Of a stretch of DNA of 64,000 nucleotides, positions 1-14,010 are shown piece after piece (within the stretch, counting starts at the first letter, position 1; each line of letters begins with the position of its first letter). Source of the stretch: Paenibacillus sp. JNUCC-31 (lineage in GTDB: Bacteria; Bacillota; Bacilli; Paenibacillales; Paenibacillaceae); the NCBI RefSeq assembly GCF_014844075.1, contig NZ_CP062165.1, positions 4,402,001-4,466,000 on the forward strand, in the 5' to 3' direction. The notes beneath the pieces were generated by a model. It ran no database searches. It saw nothing but the letters and a program-made list of their open reading frames with translations, and was not told the origin of the DNA. A program made the position numbers and the translations under genes.

Positions 1-810
<810 letters not shown>

Positions 811-828
811 TTAAGATTGCCTGAAAAC

Positions 829-893
829 AAAAAAATACCTAAACGAATGGCTATGATCATCGGAAAAATGACCCGCTGCCAATCATTTAGGTA
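829..893 (-). terminator. Attenuator terminator upstream of the PTS gene
   Basis: On the minus strand a long stem (ATACCTAAAtgATTGGC pairing with GCCATTcGTTTAGGTAT) is followed by a run of seven T. Its 5' arm overlaps the 3' end of the RAT element at 887-918, so the two structures are mutually exclusive, as in bglPH/licS-type leaders. Confidence 0.88.
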
Positions 894-918
894 TCGCCTG
901 CTTTACCGGTAACAATCC
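887..918 (-). promoter_or_regulatory. RAT antiterminator (LicT/BglG-family target), copy 1
   Basis: Minus strand reads GGATTGTTACcgg...GCAGGCgATACC, matching the ribonucleic antiterminator consensus of BglG/LicT targets. Binding of the CAT domain here would block the overlapping terminator and let RNA polymerase read into the PTS gene. Confidence 0.9.
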
Positions 919-940
919 TTGTCGTTAAGTTGTGAGACCT

Positions 941-969
941 ACTATAAATGACGCCGAAATCGTTTGCAA
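941..969 (-). promoter_or_regulatory. SigA-type promoter with overlapping cre site for the PTS gene
   Basis: TTGCAA-17 bp-TATAGT on the minus strand, just upstream of RAT copy 1. The 15 bases at 955-969 match the CcpA operator consensus WTGNAANCGNWNNCW at 14 of 15 positions and cover the -35 hexamer, so catabolite repression of this promoter is expected. The PTS gene therefore has its own promoter in addition to read-through from licT. Confidence 0.7.
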
Positions 970-976
970 GCTTTTT

Positions 977-1837
977 TTATTCAGCGTCCAGCATATCGTT
1001 ACGGGAAGTGACACGGTGAATATGGATCGTCAAATACACTTTTTCATCAATGGACATGGCGCTTTCAAACTTCTCTTCAAGGTACTGATTAATCAATTGG
1101 GTACACTGAAAAGCCTTGGCATACTTGTCTTTAACCTGCTCATACAGGAAGTTGTCCCCCGAAGCAAATTGCTCCTGTTCGTTACTCAGCATTCTCTGAA
1201 CAAAGTACTGCAGATGGGTAATAAACCGGGAATAATTAAATGAATTTTCATCCAGGGCGATGTGGTAATGATTGGTGACAATGTTGAAAATATCATCAAT
1301 AACCTCGGTGATTTAAACTGTCTGTTTCATCCCCTGACCATCTTGGCGGGCGTTGACAAAATGCATGGCAATAAAGCTGGCCTCATGTTCATCCATTTGG
1401 ATGCCAAATTGTTGCTGGATCAGCTCCACGGCGTTCATGCCAATCCAAAATTCCTTTTTGTAAAACTTCTTAATCTGCCACAAAAGGGAGTTCTTCAACC
1501 CTACGGAATTGCGGTACCGTGTAATGGCGAATTGAATATGATCGATTAACGAAATATAGATATTATCACTAAAAATATCGCCCATTTCCTTTTTGGCATA
1601 GGCCACTATTTCGTCAGCCAATTTTAAGTATTCAACTGATGTTTCACCGATCAGATCAATCAGTTTTTGCGGTATTTTATCCGATTTCAGCACAAAGGTT
1701 TTTTCGATTTTATCCTCATCCACGGGCTGTCCATTTTTCTTCTTGAAACCCAGACCGTTGCCAATGACAACAAACTCATGCCCTACCTGATTCTCGGCGC
1801 GAATGACGTTGTTGTTGAAAATCTGTCGGATAATCAT
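977..1837 (-). pseudogene. licT: LicT/BglG-family transcription antiterminator interrupted by an in-frame stop
   Basis: The whole frame spans 287 codons and matches LicT in length and layout: RNA-binding CAT domain (about residues 1-55, starting MIIRQIFNNN), PRD1 (about 60-170) and PRD2 (about 175-285, with the TIHIHRV motif). One TAA at 1313-1315 (codon 175) sits between PRD1 and PRD2, and the frame stays open on both sides. Translation would give a 174-aa CAT-PRD1 protein. The start at 1837 follows GAGGTGA; an upstream ATG in the same frame has no ribosome site. The gene precedes the PTS gene and has its own RAT switch, suggesting autoregulation. The stop may be a real mutation, a strain polymorphism or a sequence error. 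The truncated protein could still bind RAT, and losing PRD2 would remove HPr-dependent control. Confidence 0.85.
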
Positions 1838-1869
1838 ATAGGTGTTCACCTCAATAGCACATAATAAAT

Positions 1870-1915
1870 AACAAAAACCCAAACAAAGGCATGTTGGACA
1901 GCCTTTTGTTTGGGT
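1870..1915 (-). terminator. Attenuator terminator upstream of licT
   Basis: On the minus strand ACCCAAACAAAaGGC pairs with GCCTTTGTTTGGGT and is followed by a T-rich tract. The 5' arm overlaps RAT copy 2, giving the same switch design as at the PTS gene. Confidence 0.85.
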
Positions 1916-1941
1916 ATCGCCTGCTTACCAGTAACAATCCC
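1912..1941 (-). promoter_or_regulatory. RAT antiterminator, copy 2 (upstream of licT)
   Basis: Minus strand reads GGATTGTTACTGgtaaGCAGGCgATACC, a near-consensus LicT/SacT-type RAT. It implies that the antiterminator controls its own synthesis. Confidence 0.9.
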
Positions 1942-1975
1942 GAAGAAGACGCAGCTTCCTCTTTCAATTATGTCC

Positions 1976-2004
1976 ACTATACCGCTTTCATAACAGAATA
2001 ACAA
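1976..2004 (-). promoter_or_regulatory. SigA-type promoter with cre-like site for licT
   Basis: TTGTTA-17 bp-TATAGT on the minus strand, about 35 bases before RAT copy 2. The bases at 1977-1991 (ATGAAAGCGGT core) match the first 11 positions of the CcpA operator consensus and overlap the -10 region. Confidence 0.65.
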
Positions 2005-2149
2005 TACAATGATTTATGGAAATGAACGTAAAGACGTCGATTTTTGTTATAATAAGAAATGCTGGAAGTGAATAATATGGGCTGGGTTGCATAACAAGTT
2101 ACCGAGGACGGTCATTTTTAAGCATATACAGGATTATTGGAGTGATAAC

Positions 2150-2317
2150 ATGAGTAAAGCAAAAGGAAAAGGCGGCACCGGCCGTGGTACTGGCAAAAAA
2201 GGCTGGAACCGTTGGCAAGCCGCCGCTAACCGGGCGAAAAGTGCCCCGAAGCCATATAAAAGTAAAGGTACGAAGAATAAAACCGATGCTGAAACGCCAA
2301 GTGACAAGTCCGTGTAA
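2150..2317 (+). CDS. Small basic protein, DUF3934-like
   Basis: 55 residues, rich in Lys, Gly and Thr, with a GTGRGTGKKGWNRWQ core. This resembles the short conserved Bacillales family I recall as DUF3934; its function is unknown. An upstream ATG at 2087 extends the frame, but the start at 2150 has a GGAG seven bases before it and begins with the conserved MSKAKGKGGTGRG segment. The high positive charge suggests nucleic acid or ribosome contact, which is inference only. It stands alone, converging on the chemotaxis receptor gene across a shared terminator. Confidence 0.7.
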   Translation: MSKAKGKGGTGRGTGKKGWNRWQAAANRAKSAPKPYKSKGTKNKTDAETPSDKSV

Positions 2318-2406
2318 ATACACCAAAGATCTAATGGAAGAGGGAGCTACCTGAAGATGAGGCGGGTCTCTTTTTATTTCATCGCAAGCGAATCATATTA
2401 AACGAA

Positions 2407-2457
2407 TAACAAAAAACCAAGACGCAGGAGTTACCCTCAAGCATCTTGGTTTTTTGT
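2407..2457. terminator. Bidirectional intrinsic terminator
   Basis: AACAAAAAACCAAGA pairs with TCTTGGTTTTTTGTT, with A and T tracts on the two sides, between two convergent genes. Confidence 0.85.
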
Positions 2458-2489
2458 TAACGTTCTTATTGTTTACTTGGTATTCAGCT

Positions 2490-4256
2490 CTAGTTTGCCC
2501 TTACTTTAAAGAAGGAGATCAGTTCTTGCAATTGGCCCGATACAGCCGAGAGTTCATCAGAGGCAGCAACAATGGAAGCCATGGATGACTCCTGTTCGGC
2601 AATGGATTGCTCGATCTGTTTGCTGCTATGTGCTGCTTTGCTGACGCTCGCAGACAACTCATCCGCAGTAGCGGACATTTCCTGTGTGCTGGCGGATATT
2701 TCTTCGGTTGAGCTGGAGATATCCTGAATTTGGTTAGCGACTTTGTTTGTAGCTGTTAAAATATCTTCAAAGAATTGCCCCGTCTCCATAGTGACATGAG
2801 ATCCCTTCTCCACTTCTTGGGAGCCAAGCTGCATAGCTTCGGCAGATTGAAGGATATCGCGCTGAATGCCGTCAATTAAGGTACGGATCTGTTTGGCAGA
2901 ATCCTGTGACTGTTCAGCGAGTTTGCGTACTTCCCCTGCAACCACCGCGAACCCTTTGCCTTCCTCACCAACACGAGCTGCCTCAATGGAAGCATTCAGG
3001 GCGAGCAAATTAGTCTGTTCCGCAATTTGTGTAATCATATTCACGATGCTGCTAATTTCGTTGGAGCGGCTTTCCAAAGACTGTATGGATTCCGATGTGT
3101 GCTTCACCGCACCCGAAATCAGGCGCATCTGTTCAATGACCTGTTGCATGATTTCATGTCCTGAATTAGAACGTTGTTCCATGCTTAGGGCTTCATCCGC
3201 TACATCTGCAGAACTGCTGGCAATGGTCTGTACAACGGTAGACATTTCCGTCATTGCTCGGGCACTTTCCACGCTGGCCTTATCCTGAGAGCGAAGGCCG
3301 TGAGAGATGTCCCGGATATTACTGCTGATCATCTGGATGTTATCATTATTTTTCTCGGAAATATCTAATAATTTTTTGGATGAATCAGAGAGGTGATAGG
3401 ATGTCGTTTGCACTTTGAACATCGTGTCATTGAATCGCTGAATCATCGTATTGAATTTTTCATTGATAATTCCCAGATCATCCCGTCCGGTTTGGATGGT
3501 TACATCCAGATTGCCTGCGCTTGCAGTCTCAATACCTTTCATGAGATCACGGATTGGCTTAAGTGTTTTCTTCAATAGAATATATTGCAGTATCATAAAC
3601 AAGATCAGGAAACCGATAAGGAAAATACTACTGTATGTAATCAGCTTATGAAGTCCTTTTGGAACTGCGTTTGCATCAACGTCGAAGTAAAGTGCAGCGT
3701 ACATTTTTCCTTCGGCATTTTTAATAGGGTACATAATCGTAGTCCAAGTACCATATTCGTCCGTATAAAAGCTGCTTAATGCAGGCTTCTCGTCTTTTTT
3801 CATACCTTCAAGAGCTATAACATTTTTCTGTGGTAATGGATACATTGAACCTGCTGCCATATTGCTTTCTTCAAATGGCCCGAGCAGGTTGGTAGGAATC
3901 GCGATGATGGACGTCTGATTTCCTTCCTTCAGTTCAGTGCCGAAGATATAGGCTTGTGCAATATTGGGATATAGCTCATGGATGGAATCCAGGTATTCTC
4001 TTAATTCTTTCTGAACAGGTCCGGAATAACTTTTCTCATTTACTGCTTCAAGTACTTTGTCTGTGTCCAGATCATCAAACCATTTCTGAGTCGTAACCTC
4101 AGCTTGCTCGTACAATTGTTGACTCAAAATATTCTTTTGCAGTTGATATCCCGCTGTAATCAGGATAACCCCAATTAACATAATGCTGCCGAATGAAATA
4201 ACGAGATTTTTAGCAAAGAAGGGAAGAGTACTCCACCGTATCTTATCTAACAACAT
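2490..4256 (-). CDS. Methyl-accepting chemotaxis protein
   Basis: 588 residues with the standard receptor layout: short cytoplasmic N-terminus, TM1 (about 17-38), an extracellular sensor of about 165 residues, TM2 (about 207-228), a HAMP domain (about 230-283) and a long cytoplasmic signalling coiled coil. The conserved hairpin tip [20 protein letters not shown] and the following [18 protein letters not shown] identify the CheA/CheW contact region. It would relay an external signal, not identifiable here, to the flagellar motor. AAGGAG lies six bases before the ATG. No chemotaxis partner gene is adjacent; it looks monocistronic. Confidence 0.95.
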   Translation of the reverse strand: MLLDKIRWSTLPFFAKNLVISFGSIMLIGVILITAGYQLQKNILSQQLYEQAEVTTQKWFDDLDTDKVLEAVNEKSYSGPVQKELREYLDSIHELYPNIAQAYIFGTELKEGNQTSIIAIPTNLLGPFEESNMAAGSMYPLPQKNVIALEGMKKDEKPALSSFYTDEYGTWTTIMYPIKNAEGKMYAALYFDVDANAVPKGLHKLITYSSIFLIGFLILFMILQYILLKKTLKPIRDLMKGIETASAGNLDVTIQTGRDDLGIINEKFNTMIQRFNDTMFKVQTTSYHLSDSSKKLLDISEKNNDNIQMISSNIRDISHGLRSQDKASVESARAMTEMSTVVQTIASSSADVADEALSMEQRSNSGHEIMQQVIEQMRLISGAVKHTSESIQSLESRSNEISSIVNMITQIAEQTNLLALNASIEAARVGEEGKGFAVVAGEVRKLAEQSQDSAKQIRTLIDGIQRDILQSAEAMQLGSQEVEKGSHVTMETGQFFEDILTATNKVANQIQDISSSTEEISASTQEMSATADELSASVSKAAHSSKQIEQSIAEQESSMASIVAASDELSAVSGQLQELISFFKVRAN

Positions 4257-4835
4257 AGTTCACTCCTTTTTCTAATTGTGACCATCTGGATGCGTGTTGA
4301 TCTGCGTTTGGTGCTATGTATCCATGTGATATATCGTAAGAGGGCAAGACTAATGTTAGTTTTTGAATGAAAATGATGCTTTAGTACCAAGGTTTTCAGA
4401 ATTCCCCTCATTTCTTTCATTATTATGTTCATTATTAAAAAATGCGCAAATCTATTAGGGTAATTTTATTAAAGATTGGGGTAATGAAATGCCAAAAAGA
4501 TTAAGATCCCTTCATTTTGAGAAATGAATTGTTGCCTAACATGTATATACATAAAGGGAAGAGGGGTTATGTTGATATAAAGATACGCGCATATATGAAA
4601 TACATTAATACGCAAAAATGACTCAACGAGACTTTGCGAATATTGGAAAGATCACTGAATGATCTATTGAAAGACAGCAGTATATAGATGAAGTTAACTT
4701 AGTAAGTGATGACATTAATGAAGAAAAGTTTTCTCGGCCCTACGAATCAAACTGTTATTAGAGTAGGCATGGGGATTACAACCAATTAAGGCTGTCCCAC
4801 AGAACTCGTAAGGCGGTTTCGTAGATTTCGTTAGC
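4257..4835. other. Intergenic stretch upstream of the rRNA promoters
   Basis: AT-rich, with no credible coding frame. Around 4788-4850 there is GGCTGTCCCA followed by TTTCGTTAG, weakly resembling one end of the dispersed repeat at 30917 and 41930; this may be a decayed copy. Confidence 0.4.
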
Positions 4836-4863
4836 TTAACAACCGCTGGAGTGCATTTATAAT
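4836..4863 (+). promoter_or_regulatory. Candidate rRNA promoter P1
   Basis: TTAACA-16 bp-TATAAT, about 390 bp upstream of the 16S 5' end. Tandem promoters are usual for Bacillales rRNA operons. Confidence 0.55.
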
Positions 4864-5023
4864 AGGAGAGTAGATCAACTCAATGTAGTGAATAAAATTA
4901 ATTTATAATATGGGTTGTAATTAGTATTAGAACATGATATATTATTAATCCGGCCAAGAAAACACGAGAAACACGGTGCGGCAAGCAAATGAAATAAGCT
5001 TCGAAAGAAACTTAAAAAAAAGC

Positions 5024-5052
5024 TTGCAAAGTTGGTTCGGACGTGATAATAT
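5024..5052 (+). promoter_or_regulatory. Candidate rRNA promoter P2
   Basis: TTGCAA-17 bp-TAATAT, about 200 bp before the 16S gene. It is followed by the leader motif CTTTGAAAACTGAACAACG, typical of Bacillales rRNA leaders. Confidence 0.6.
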
Positions 5053-5253
5053 ATAAGAGTTGCTGAAGAGAACAACGGCGGCAGCATAAACAAGTTTGAT
5101 CTTTGAAAACTGAACAACGAGTGAGTAACGGTCTTGCTTGCAAGATCGACGCTGAGAAATCGGTATTCGTCTTCGGACGGTATGGTTTCGAAGCACAAAT
5201 GAGATTTTTAATCTCGTCAGTTTCAAATTGAGCTAATCGCTCTTTTCAATACT

Positions 5254-10162
<4,909 letters not shown>

Positions 10163-10243
10163 AATATGCAGGTTGTAATCGCAGGTTTCGTTTCGGATCT
10201 AGTTTTCAGAGAATAAACTCTGAATGTAAGACTAAGCTAAGCG

Positions 10244-10360
10244 TTTGGTGGCGATGGCGGAGGGGTTCCACACGTACCCATCCCGAACACGACCGTTAAG
10301 CCCTCTAGCGCCGATGGTACTTGGACCGCAGGGTCCTGGGAGAGTAGGACGCCGCCAAGC
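10244..10360 (+). rRNA. 5S ribosomal RNA
   Basis: 117 nt, with terminal complementarity (TTTGGTGGCG... ...CGCCGCCAAGC) and the conserved CCGAACACG and GAGAGTAGGACG segments. It follows the 23S gene by about 80 nt and closes the rRNA operon. Confidence 0.97.
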
Positions 10361-10365
10361 AATTA

Positions 10366-10399
10366 AAAGACACGATCATTTAATTCGATCGTGTTTTTT
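10366..10399 (+). terminator. rRNA operon terminator
   Basis: ACACGATC and GATCGTGT flank a short loop, followed by TTTTTTT. Confidence 0.9.
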
Positions 10400-10586
10400 T
10401 GTTGTATTTTTAACTTTAGGGAGTTTGTTAAAAATACAATGAACTGCCTTTTGTACGCTTGATTGGAGAGATAAAACTCAGTTTATACATAAAATACTGG
10501 CATTCCCATCATCGAAGCTGTGATACAATAGGTGAGGTCTATATAGAAACGGAAACACGATGTGTACGAGGAGGTACTGGAACACG

Positions 10587-11210
10587 ATGAAATCAGCCCC
10601 GTTTATTGCCGTGGAAGGTCCGATTGGAGCGGGGAAAACTACGTTGGCTACAATGCTTTCCCAAGAATTGAACCTTCCGCTGGTCAAGGAAATTGTAGAA
10701 GAGAATCCCTTTCTGGCTTCCTTCTATCAGGATATAGATGAGTGGAGTTTCCAGCTTGAAATGTTTTTTCTGTGCAACCGGTTTAAGCAACTAGAAGACA
10801 CAGGCGCGCACTATATTAAACAGAACACACCGGTCATTTCGGACTATCATATCTACAAGAATATGATATTTGCCGAGCGTACCCTGAAAGGGACAAAGCG
10901 GGATAAATACCGCCAAATCTATCATCTATTAACGGATGATCTGCCGAAACCCAATCTGGTGCTCTATATCGAGGCTGAACTCGGTACATTGATGCACCGT
11001 ATCAACAAACGTGGGAGGCCTTTTGAGCAGGATATGGATCCCGCTTATATGGAACAGTTAATTGCAGATTACAAAACAGGCATGGCCTACTTGGCCAGCA
11101 GCCCGAACCCGCCAATGATCATTAAGGTGAATGCGGAGCAGCTCGATTTTGTAGAACATCCGGAACATTTTAAACAGATTGTTAATCAGGTAAAGGAGTA
11201 TATCACATGA
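10587..11210 (+). CDS. dgk: Deoxyguanosine kinase-type deoxynucleoside kinase
   Basis: 207 residues, the same length as B. subtilis Dgk (YaaG). P-loop GPIGAGKTT at about residues 11-19, the Glu/Trp-containing segment DEWSFQLEMFFL, the DYHIYKN substrate motif and an Arg-rich lid (HRINKRGRPFE). It phosphorylates purine deoxynucleosides in the salvage pathway. The ATG at 10587 is preferred because it matches the family N-terminus; a frame-compatible ATG at 10560 adds nine unconserved residues. The next gene overlaps by 4 nt (ATGA), so the two are translationally coupled. In B. subtilis the same pair also lies near an rRNA operon close to the replication origin, but in the opposite order. Confidence 0.9.
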   Translation: MKSAPFIAVEGPIGAGKTTLATMLSQELNLPLVKEIVEENPFLASFYQDIDEWSFQLEMFFLCNRFKQLEDTGAHYIKQNTPVISDYHIYKNMIFAERTLKGTKRDKYRQIYHLLTDDLPKPNLVLYIEAELGTLMHRINKRGRPFEQDMDPAYMEQLIADYKTGMAYLASSPNPPMIIKVNAEQLDFVEHPEHFKQIVNQVKEYIT

Positions 11211-11863
11211 ACAACTATGGCATTCCGACGAATGCATTAATTACGGTAGCAGGCACCGTTGGGGTGGGAAAATCCACACTGACAGCGGCTCTGGCAGAGC
11301 GATTGAATTTTAAGACTTCTCTGGAGCAAGTTGACCACAATCCTTATCTGGAAAAGTTCTATCATGACTTCGAACGTTGGAGTTTCCATTTGCAGATTTA
11401 CTTCCTGGCCGAGCGCTTCAAGGAACAGAAAAAAATCTTTGAACTGGGCGGTGGATTCGTACAGGATCGTTCCATCTATGAAGATACCGGCATCTTTGCG
11501 CAAATGCATGCGGATCAAGGTACAATGTCAGCCACGGATTTCGAGACGTACAGCAGTTTGTTTGAAGCCATGGTGATGACACCGTATTTCCCACATCCGG
11601 ACGTACTGATCTATCTGGAAGGCAGTCTGCCATCCATTCTAAACCGGATTACCGTTCGTGGACGTGAGATGGAGATCCAGACAGATCGTTCTTACTGGGA
11701 ACATATGCACGAGCGCTATTCCGTATGGATTAACCAATTTACGGCTTGTCCGGTACTGCGTTTGAACATTGATGAATATGATGTGAATGACCCTGCATCA
11801 GTGGATGCGATATTGGCACAGATCGCTACTGTCATTCAACCTTCCAACGCAACACAGCTATAA
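11207..11863 (+). CDS. dck: Deoxyadenosine/deoxycytidine kinase
   Basis: 218 residues, like B. subtilis Dck (YaaF). P-loop GTVGVGKST near residue 16, ERWSFHLQIYFL, and the DRSIYED motif where the DRS triad interacts with phosphate and substrate, plus the lid segment NRITVRGREME. It phosphorylates dA and dC for salvage and probably works with the upstream kinase. Start overlaps the dgk stop by four bases. A hairpin (TCCCCTCT...AGAGGGGA at 11939-11974) downstream may end the transcript. Confidence 0.9.
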   Translation: MNNYGIPTNALITVAGTVGVGKSTLTAALAERLNFKTSLEQVDHNPYLEKFYHDFERWSFHLQIYFLAERFKEQKKIFELGGGFVQDRSIYEDTGIFAQMHADQGTMSATDFETYSSLFEAMVMTPYFPHPDVLIYLEGSLPSILNRITVRGREMEIQTDRSYWEHMHERYSVWINQFTACPVLRLNIDEYDVNDPASVDAILAQIATVIQPSNATQL

Positions 11864-11938
11864 ATGGGAATGCATCTGAGATACACTTTGCATAAGATAA
11901 TGAAAGCTTATTAATAAATATAAATAGATGTAAAGATG

Positions 11939-11974
11939 TCCCCTCTGTGCCAGCTTTAAGGCCGCTAGAGGGGA
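11939..11974 (+). terminator. Weak candidate terminator after dck
   Basis: Eight-bp stem TCCCCTCT/AGAGGGGA with a large partly paired loop, followed only by TATTTACGTTATTTT. Confidence 0.4.
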
Positions 11975-12134
11975 TATTTACGTTATTTTGAAACCATAGC
12001 ATGGCGAACGCCATGTATTTTATATGTCAGAAAAAAAAGTAGAAATTTGTTGAATAAAAGGAGGATTTGTGGTTTCATAGGAAAGGTGAATTCTGGAAAA
12101 CAAGCATAAGCATGACTCAGGAGGGAAAGACAAC

Positions 12135-12617
12135 GTGGAAGAGAAACAAGGGATCAAGATCGGCATGCCAATCGTTGGTGGATTATTGGCAGCAATTGTA
12201 GGAGGCATTGTGTGGGCAGTGATCGCTGCCCTAACGGAGAGGGAGCTTGGGCTCATTGCAATCGTCATTGGGGCGCTTACAGGCTATGCGGTCGTATTGT
12301 TCTCGAACAAACGGATCGCAACGGTACATAAAGTCATCGCAGTTATCTTTGCACTTATCGGCATTTTGCTGGGCAAGTACCTGACGGTGGTTTATTTTAC
12401 ATCGGAATTGTTTAGCGATGCGGGCATGATGGATTTGGTGTTCGATGGTGAGATGGTTAGCGCGTTTGTGGATACCTTTACAGACTATTTCAGCGAACCG
12501 ATTGACCTGTTATTCATCGTATTGGCCATCGTATCAGCATGGCAGATTCCAGGACGGATGGCGAGAACCAGTCTGGCATCGAATGCATCTTCATCTGACC
12601 ATGCTCCAAGAGCTTAA
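12135..12617 (+). CDS. Small multi-spanning membrane protein, function unknown
   Basis: 160 residues, with three to four hydrophobic helices (about 10-32, 36-56, 62-85, 118-136) and a polar C-terminal tail rich in Ser and Ala. I do not recognise a named family. Translation probably starts at the GTG at 12135, which has GGAGGG nine bases upstream. The gene stands alone between the kinase pair and a convergent regulator gene and ends before a strong bidirectional terminator. No motif suggests transport or enzymatic activity. Confidence 0.7.
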   Translation: MEEKQGIKIGMPIVGGLLAAIVGGIVWAVIAALTERELGLIAIVIGALTGYAVVLFSNKRIATVHKVIAVIFALIGILLGKYLTVVYFTSELFSDAGMMDLVFDGEMVSAFVDTFTDYFSEPIDLLFIVLAIVSAWQIPGRMARTSLASNASSSDHAPRA

Positions 12618-12730
12618 TTGATCCGACTGGAGACGCAGAAGGACTGCGAATGCAGGACTGCAAGCGTGGAAAGAGGAGTACTCAGAGTGGGTGCCCGTAA
12701 AAGGCGTGTTCACATTGCGGCTGAGATACG

Positions 12731-12769
12731 AAAAAAGGGACGTAGCGCCAAGGGCGTACGTCCCTTTTT
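12731..12769. terminator. Bidirectional intrinsic terminator
   Basis: AAAAAAGGGACGTA...TACGTCCCTTTTT hairpin between convergent genes. Confidence 0.9.
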
Positions 12770-12888
12770 GAATTAACTGAGCAAGAGCCGCGTCCGAGTG
12801 ATGTTCAAATCGTGTAAGTAAATGAACACCACCTAATGGCGATGGACATTGGATGATGCAAAATGGGAAGTAAAGCCTAACCGACTGA

Positions 12889-13632
12889 TTAGCTGTTTCG
12901 GTCAGCAAACACAGACATGGCATTTCGCATAAAAACAGCTAAACCTTCACCGAATTGGTCAATATTCCGTGTGAAACGTTCGTCATCCACATACATCTGG
13001 CCCAGCCCTCTAAAGGCCTCAGGGGAATAGGTTCCCATGTTGTTCAGATAGCTGTACCATTCCAAGATTCCGGCTTGAGCCTCGGCAGAGGTTGGGTCTG
13101 TGTGACGAAGTGCTGCTAGGCGGTTGTAGATTTCATTCATTTGATCGGAGAGGGCTTTTTGCTCCGAGGGAGACTTGTTCTGTAATTTTTGGTTAGCCTG
13201 ATCCACTGCTTGATCTCCCCAACGTTCCCGCGCCTCCTGCTCATACGGGTTATGGCTGAAATTGAATCCTTCGAATTGTTCTTTGGCTGTCATCTTAATT
13301 TCTCCTCTCACGTGCTGAACCGATTTATCAATGGTGGCAATCATTTGGTCCAATCGCTGGCGCTTCTCCAATAGAATGCGGCGATGCATATTTAGGGCTT
13401 CCTCCCGATCGAAAGAGGGATTGCTTATAATCTCCTTGATATCTTTCAAAGAAAAATCGAGTTCTTTGAAAAATAAAATCTGCTGCAGCATTTCCAGATT
13501 GGCATCTGAATACAGTCGATATCCGGCAGAAGTCACTTCGTCCGGTGTTAACAGTCCAATCTCATCATAGTGATGCAGTGTGCGCACACTGATCCCGACA
13601 AGTTTGGCTACTTCTTTTACTTTCATGGCCAT
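12889..13632 (-). CDS. MerR-family activator with TipAS drug-sensing domain (Mta/TipA-like)
   Basis: 247 residues. The N-terminal MerR winged helix (about 1-70: VKEVAKLVGISVRTLHHYDEIGLL...GYRLY) is followed by a dimerisation coiled coil and a C-terminal TipAS antibiotic-binding domain (about 130-245, ending AVFMRNAMSVFADRN). Length and domain order match B. subtilis Mta and Streptomyces TipAL. Family knowledge: these regulators twist promoters with 19-bp spacers to activate drug-efflux or self genes. AAGGAGG lies nine bases before the ATG at 13632. The gene's own promoter has the 19-bp MerR geometry, implying autoactivation. No efflux gene is adjacent. Confidence 0.9.
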   Translation of the reverse strand: MAMKVKEVAKLVGISVRTLHHYDEIGLLTPDEVTSAGYRLYSDANLEMLQQILFFKELDFSLKDIKEIISNPSFDREEALNMHRRILLEKRQRLDQMIATIDKSVQHVRGEIKMTAKEQFEGFNFSHNPYEQEARERWGDQAVDQANQKLQNKSPSEQKALSDQMNEIYNRLAALRHTDPTSAEAQAGILEWYSYLNNMGTYSPEAFRGLGQMYVDDERFTRNIDQFGEGLAVFMRNAMSVFADRNS

Positions 13633-13657
13633 GATGGAAAACCTCCTTACACCACCG

Positions 13658-13688
13658 ATTGTACAGCGTCACGTTACGTGAGAGTCAA
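13658..13688 (-). promoter_or_regulatory. MerR-type promoter with 19-bp spacer
   Basis: Minus strand TTGACT-19 bp-TACAAT, with the palindrome CACGTaACGTG centred in the spacer. The long spacer plus a dyad inside it is the signature of MerR-family activated promoters. Confidence 0.8.
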
Positions 13689-13689
13689 C

Positions 13690-14010
13690 AGGTGAAAATG
13701 GGAAAATAAGATACGAGTATGGAAACCGCATCTTGAGAATGGATTGGGTGACTGAATGGCTGTGTGTTTGACTGGATAAATGATGGAGTAAATGTGTAAA
13801 TTAAATGAATGAAGGAACGAGTGAGAGCTTGGATAATTTCAACAATCAGTTAGCTTAAGGAGAACAGGAGCGCTTTCAATGTTATAGTCTGTTGCACTGT
13901 AGGAGGAGGGAGCTTGCCTTCTCAGTTATGGGAGGAGGCAAGGCGCTCTTGTGCAGGCTGCACCCTCCACTGGGTGCAGCCCACGGGCTGGCGGTGCAGG
14001 GAGCGCATGG
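13690..14010. other. Intergenic stretch between the MerR-type gene and thiE
   Basis: No gene seen. Just past the thiE stop (minus strand) a very stable hairpin GGCTGCACCC/GGGTGCAGCC lies at 13956-13981 without a clear T tract; it may protect or terminate the thi transcript. Confidence 0.5.

Noticed and set aside
4824..4845. Similarity of GATTTCGTTAGCTTAAC here to GATTTCGTTAACTTAAC at 63509
   Set aside because: Seventeen bases without further flanking similarity; treated as chance.
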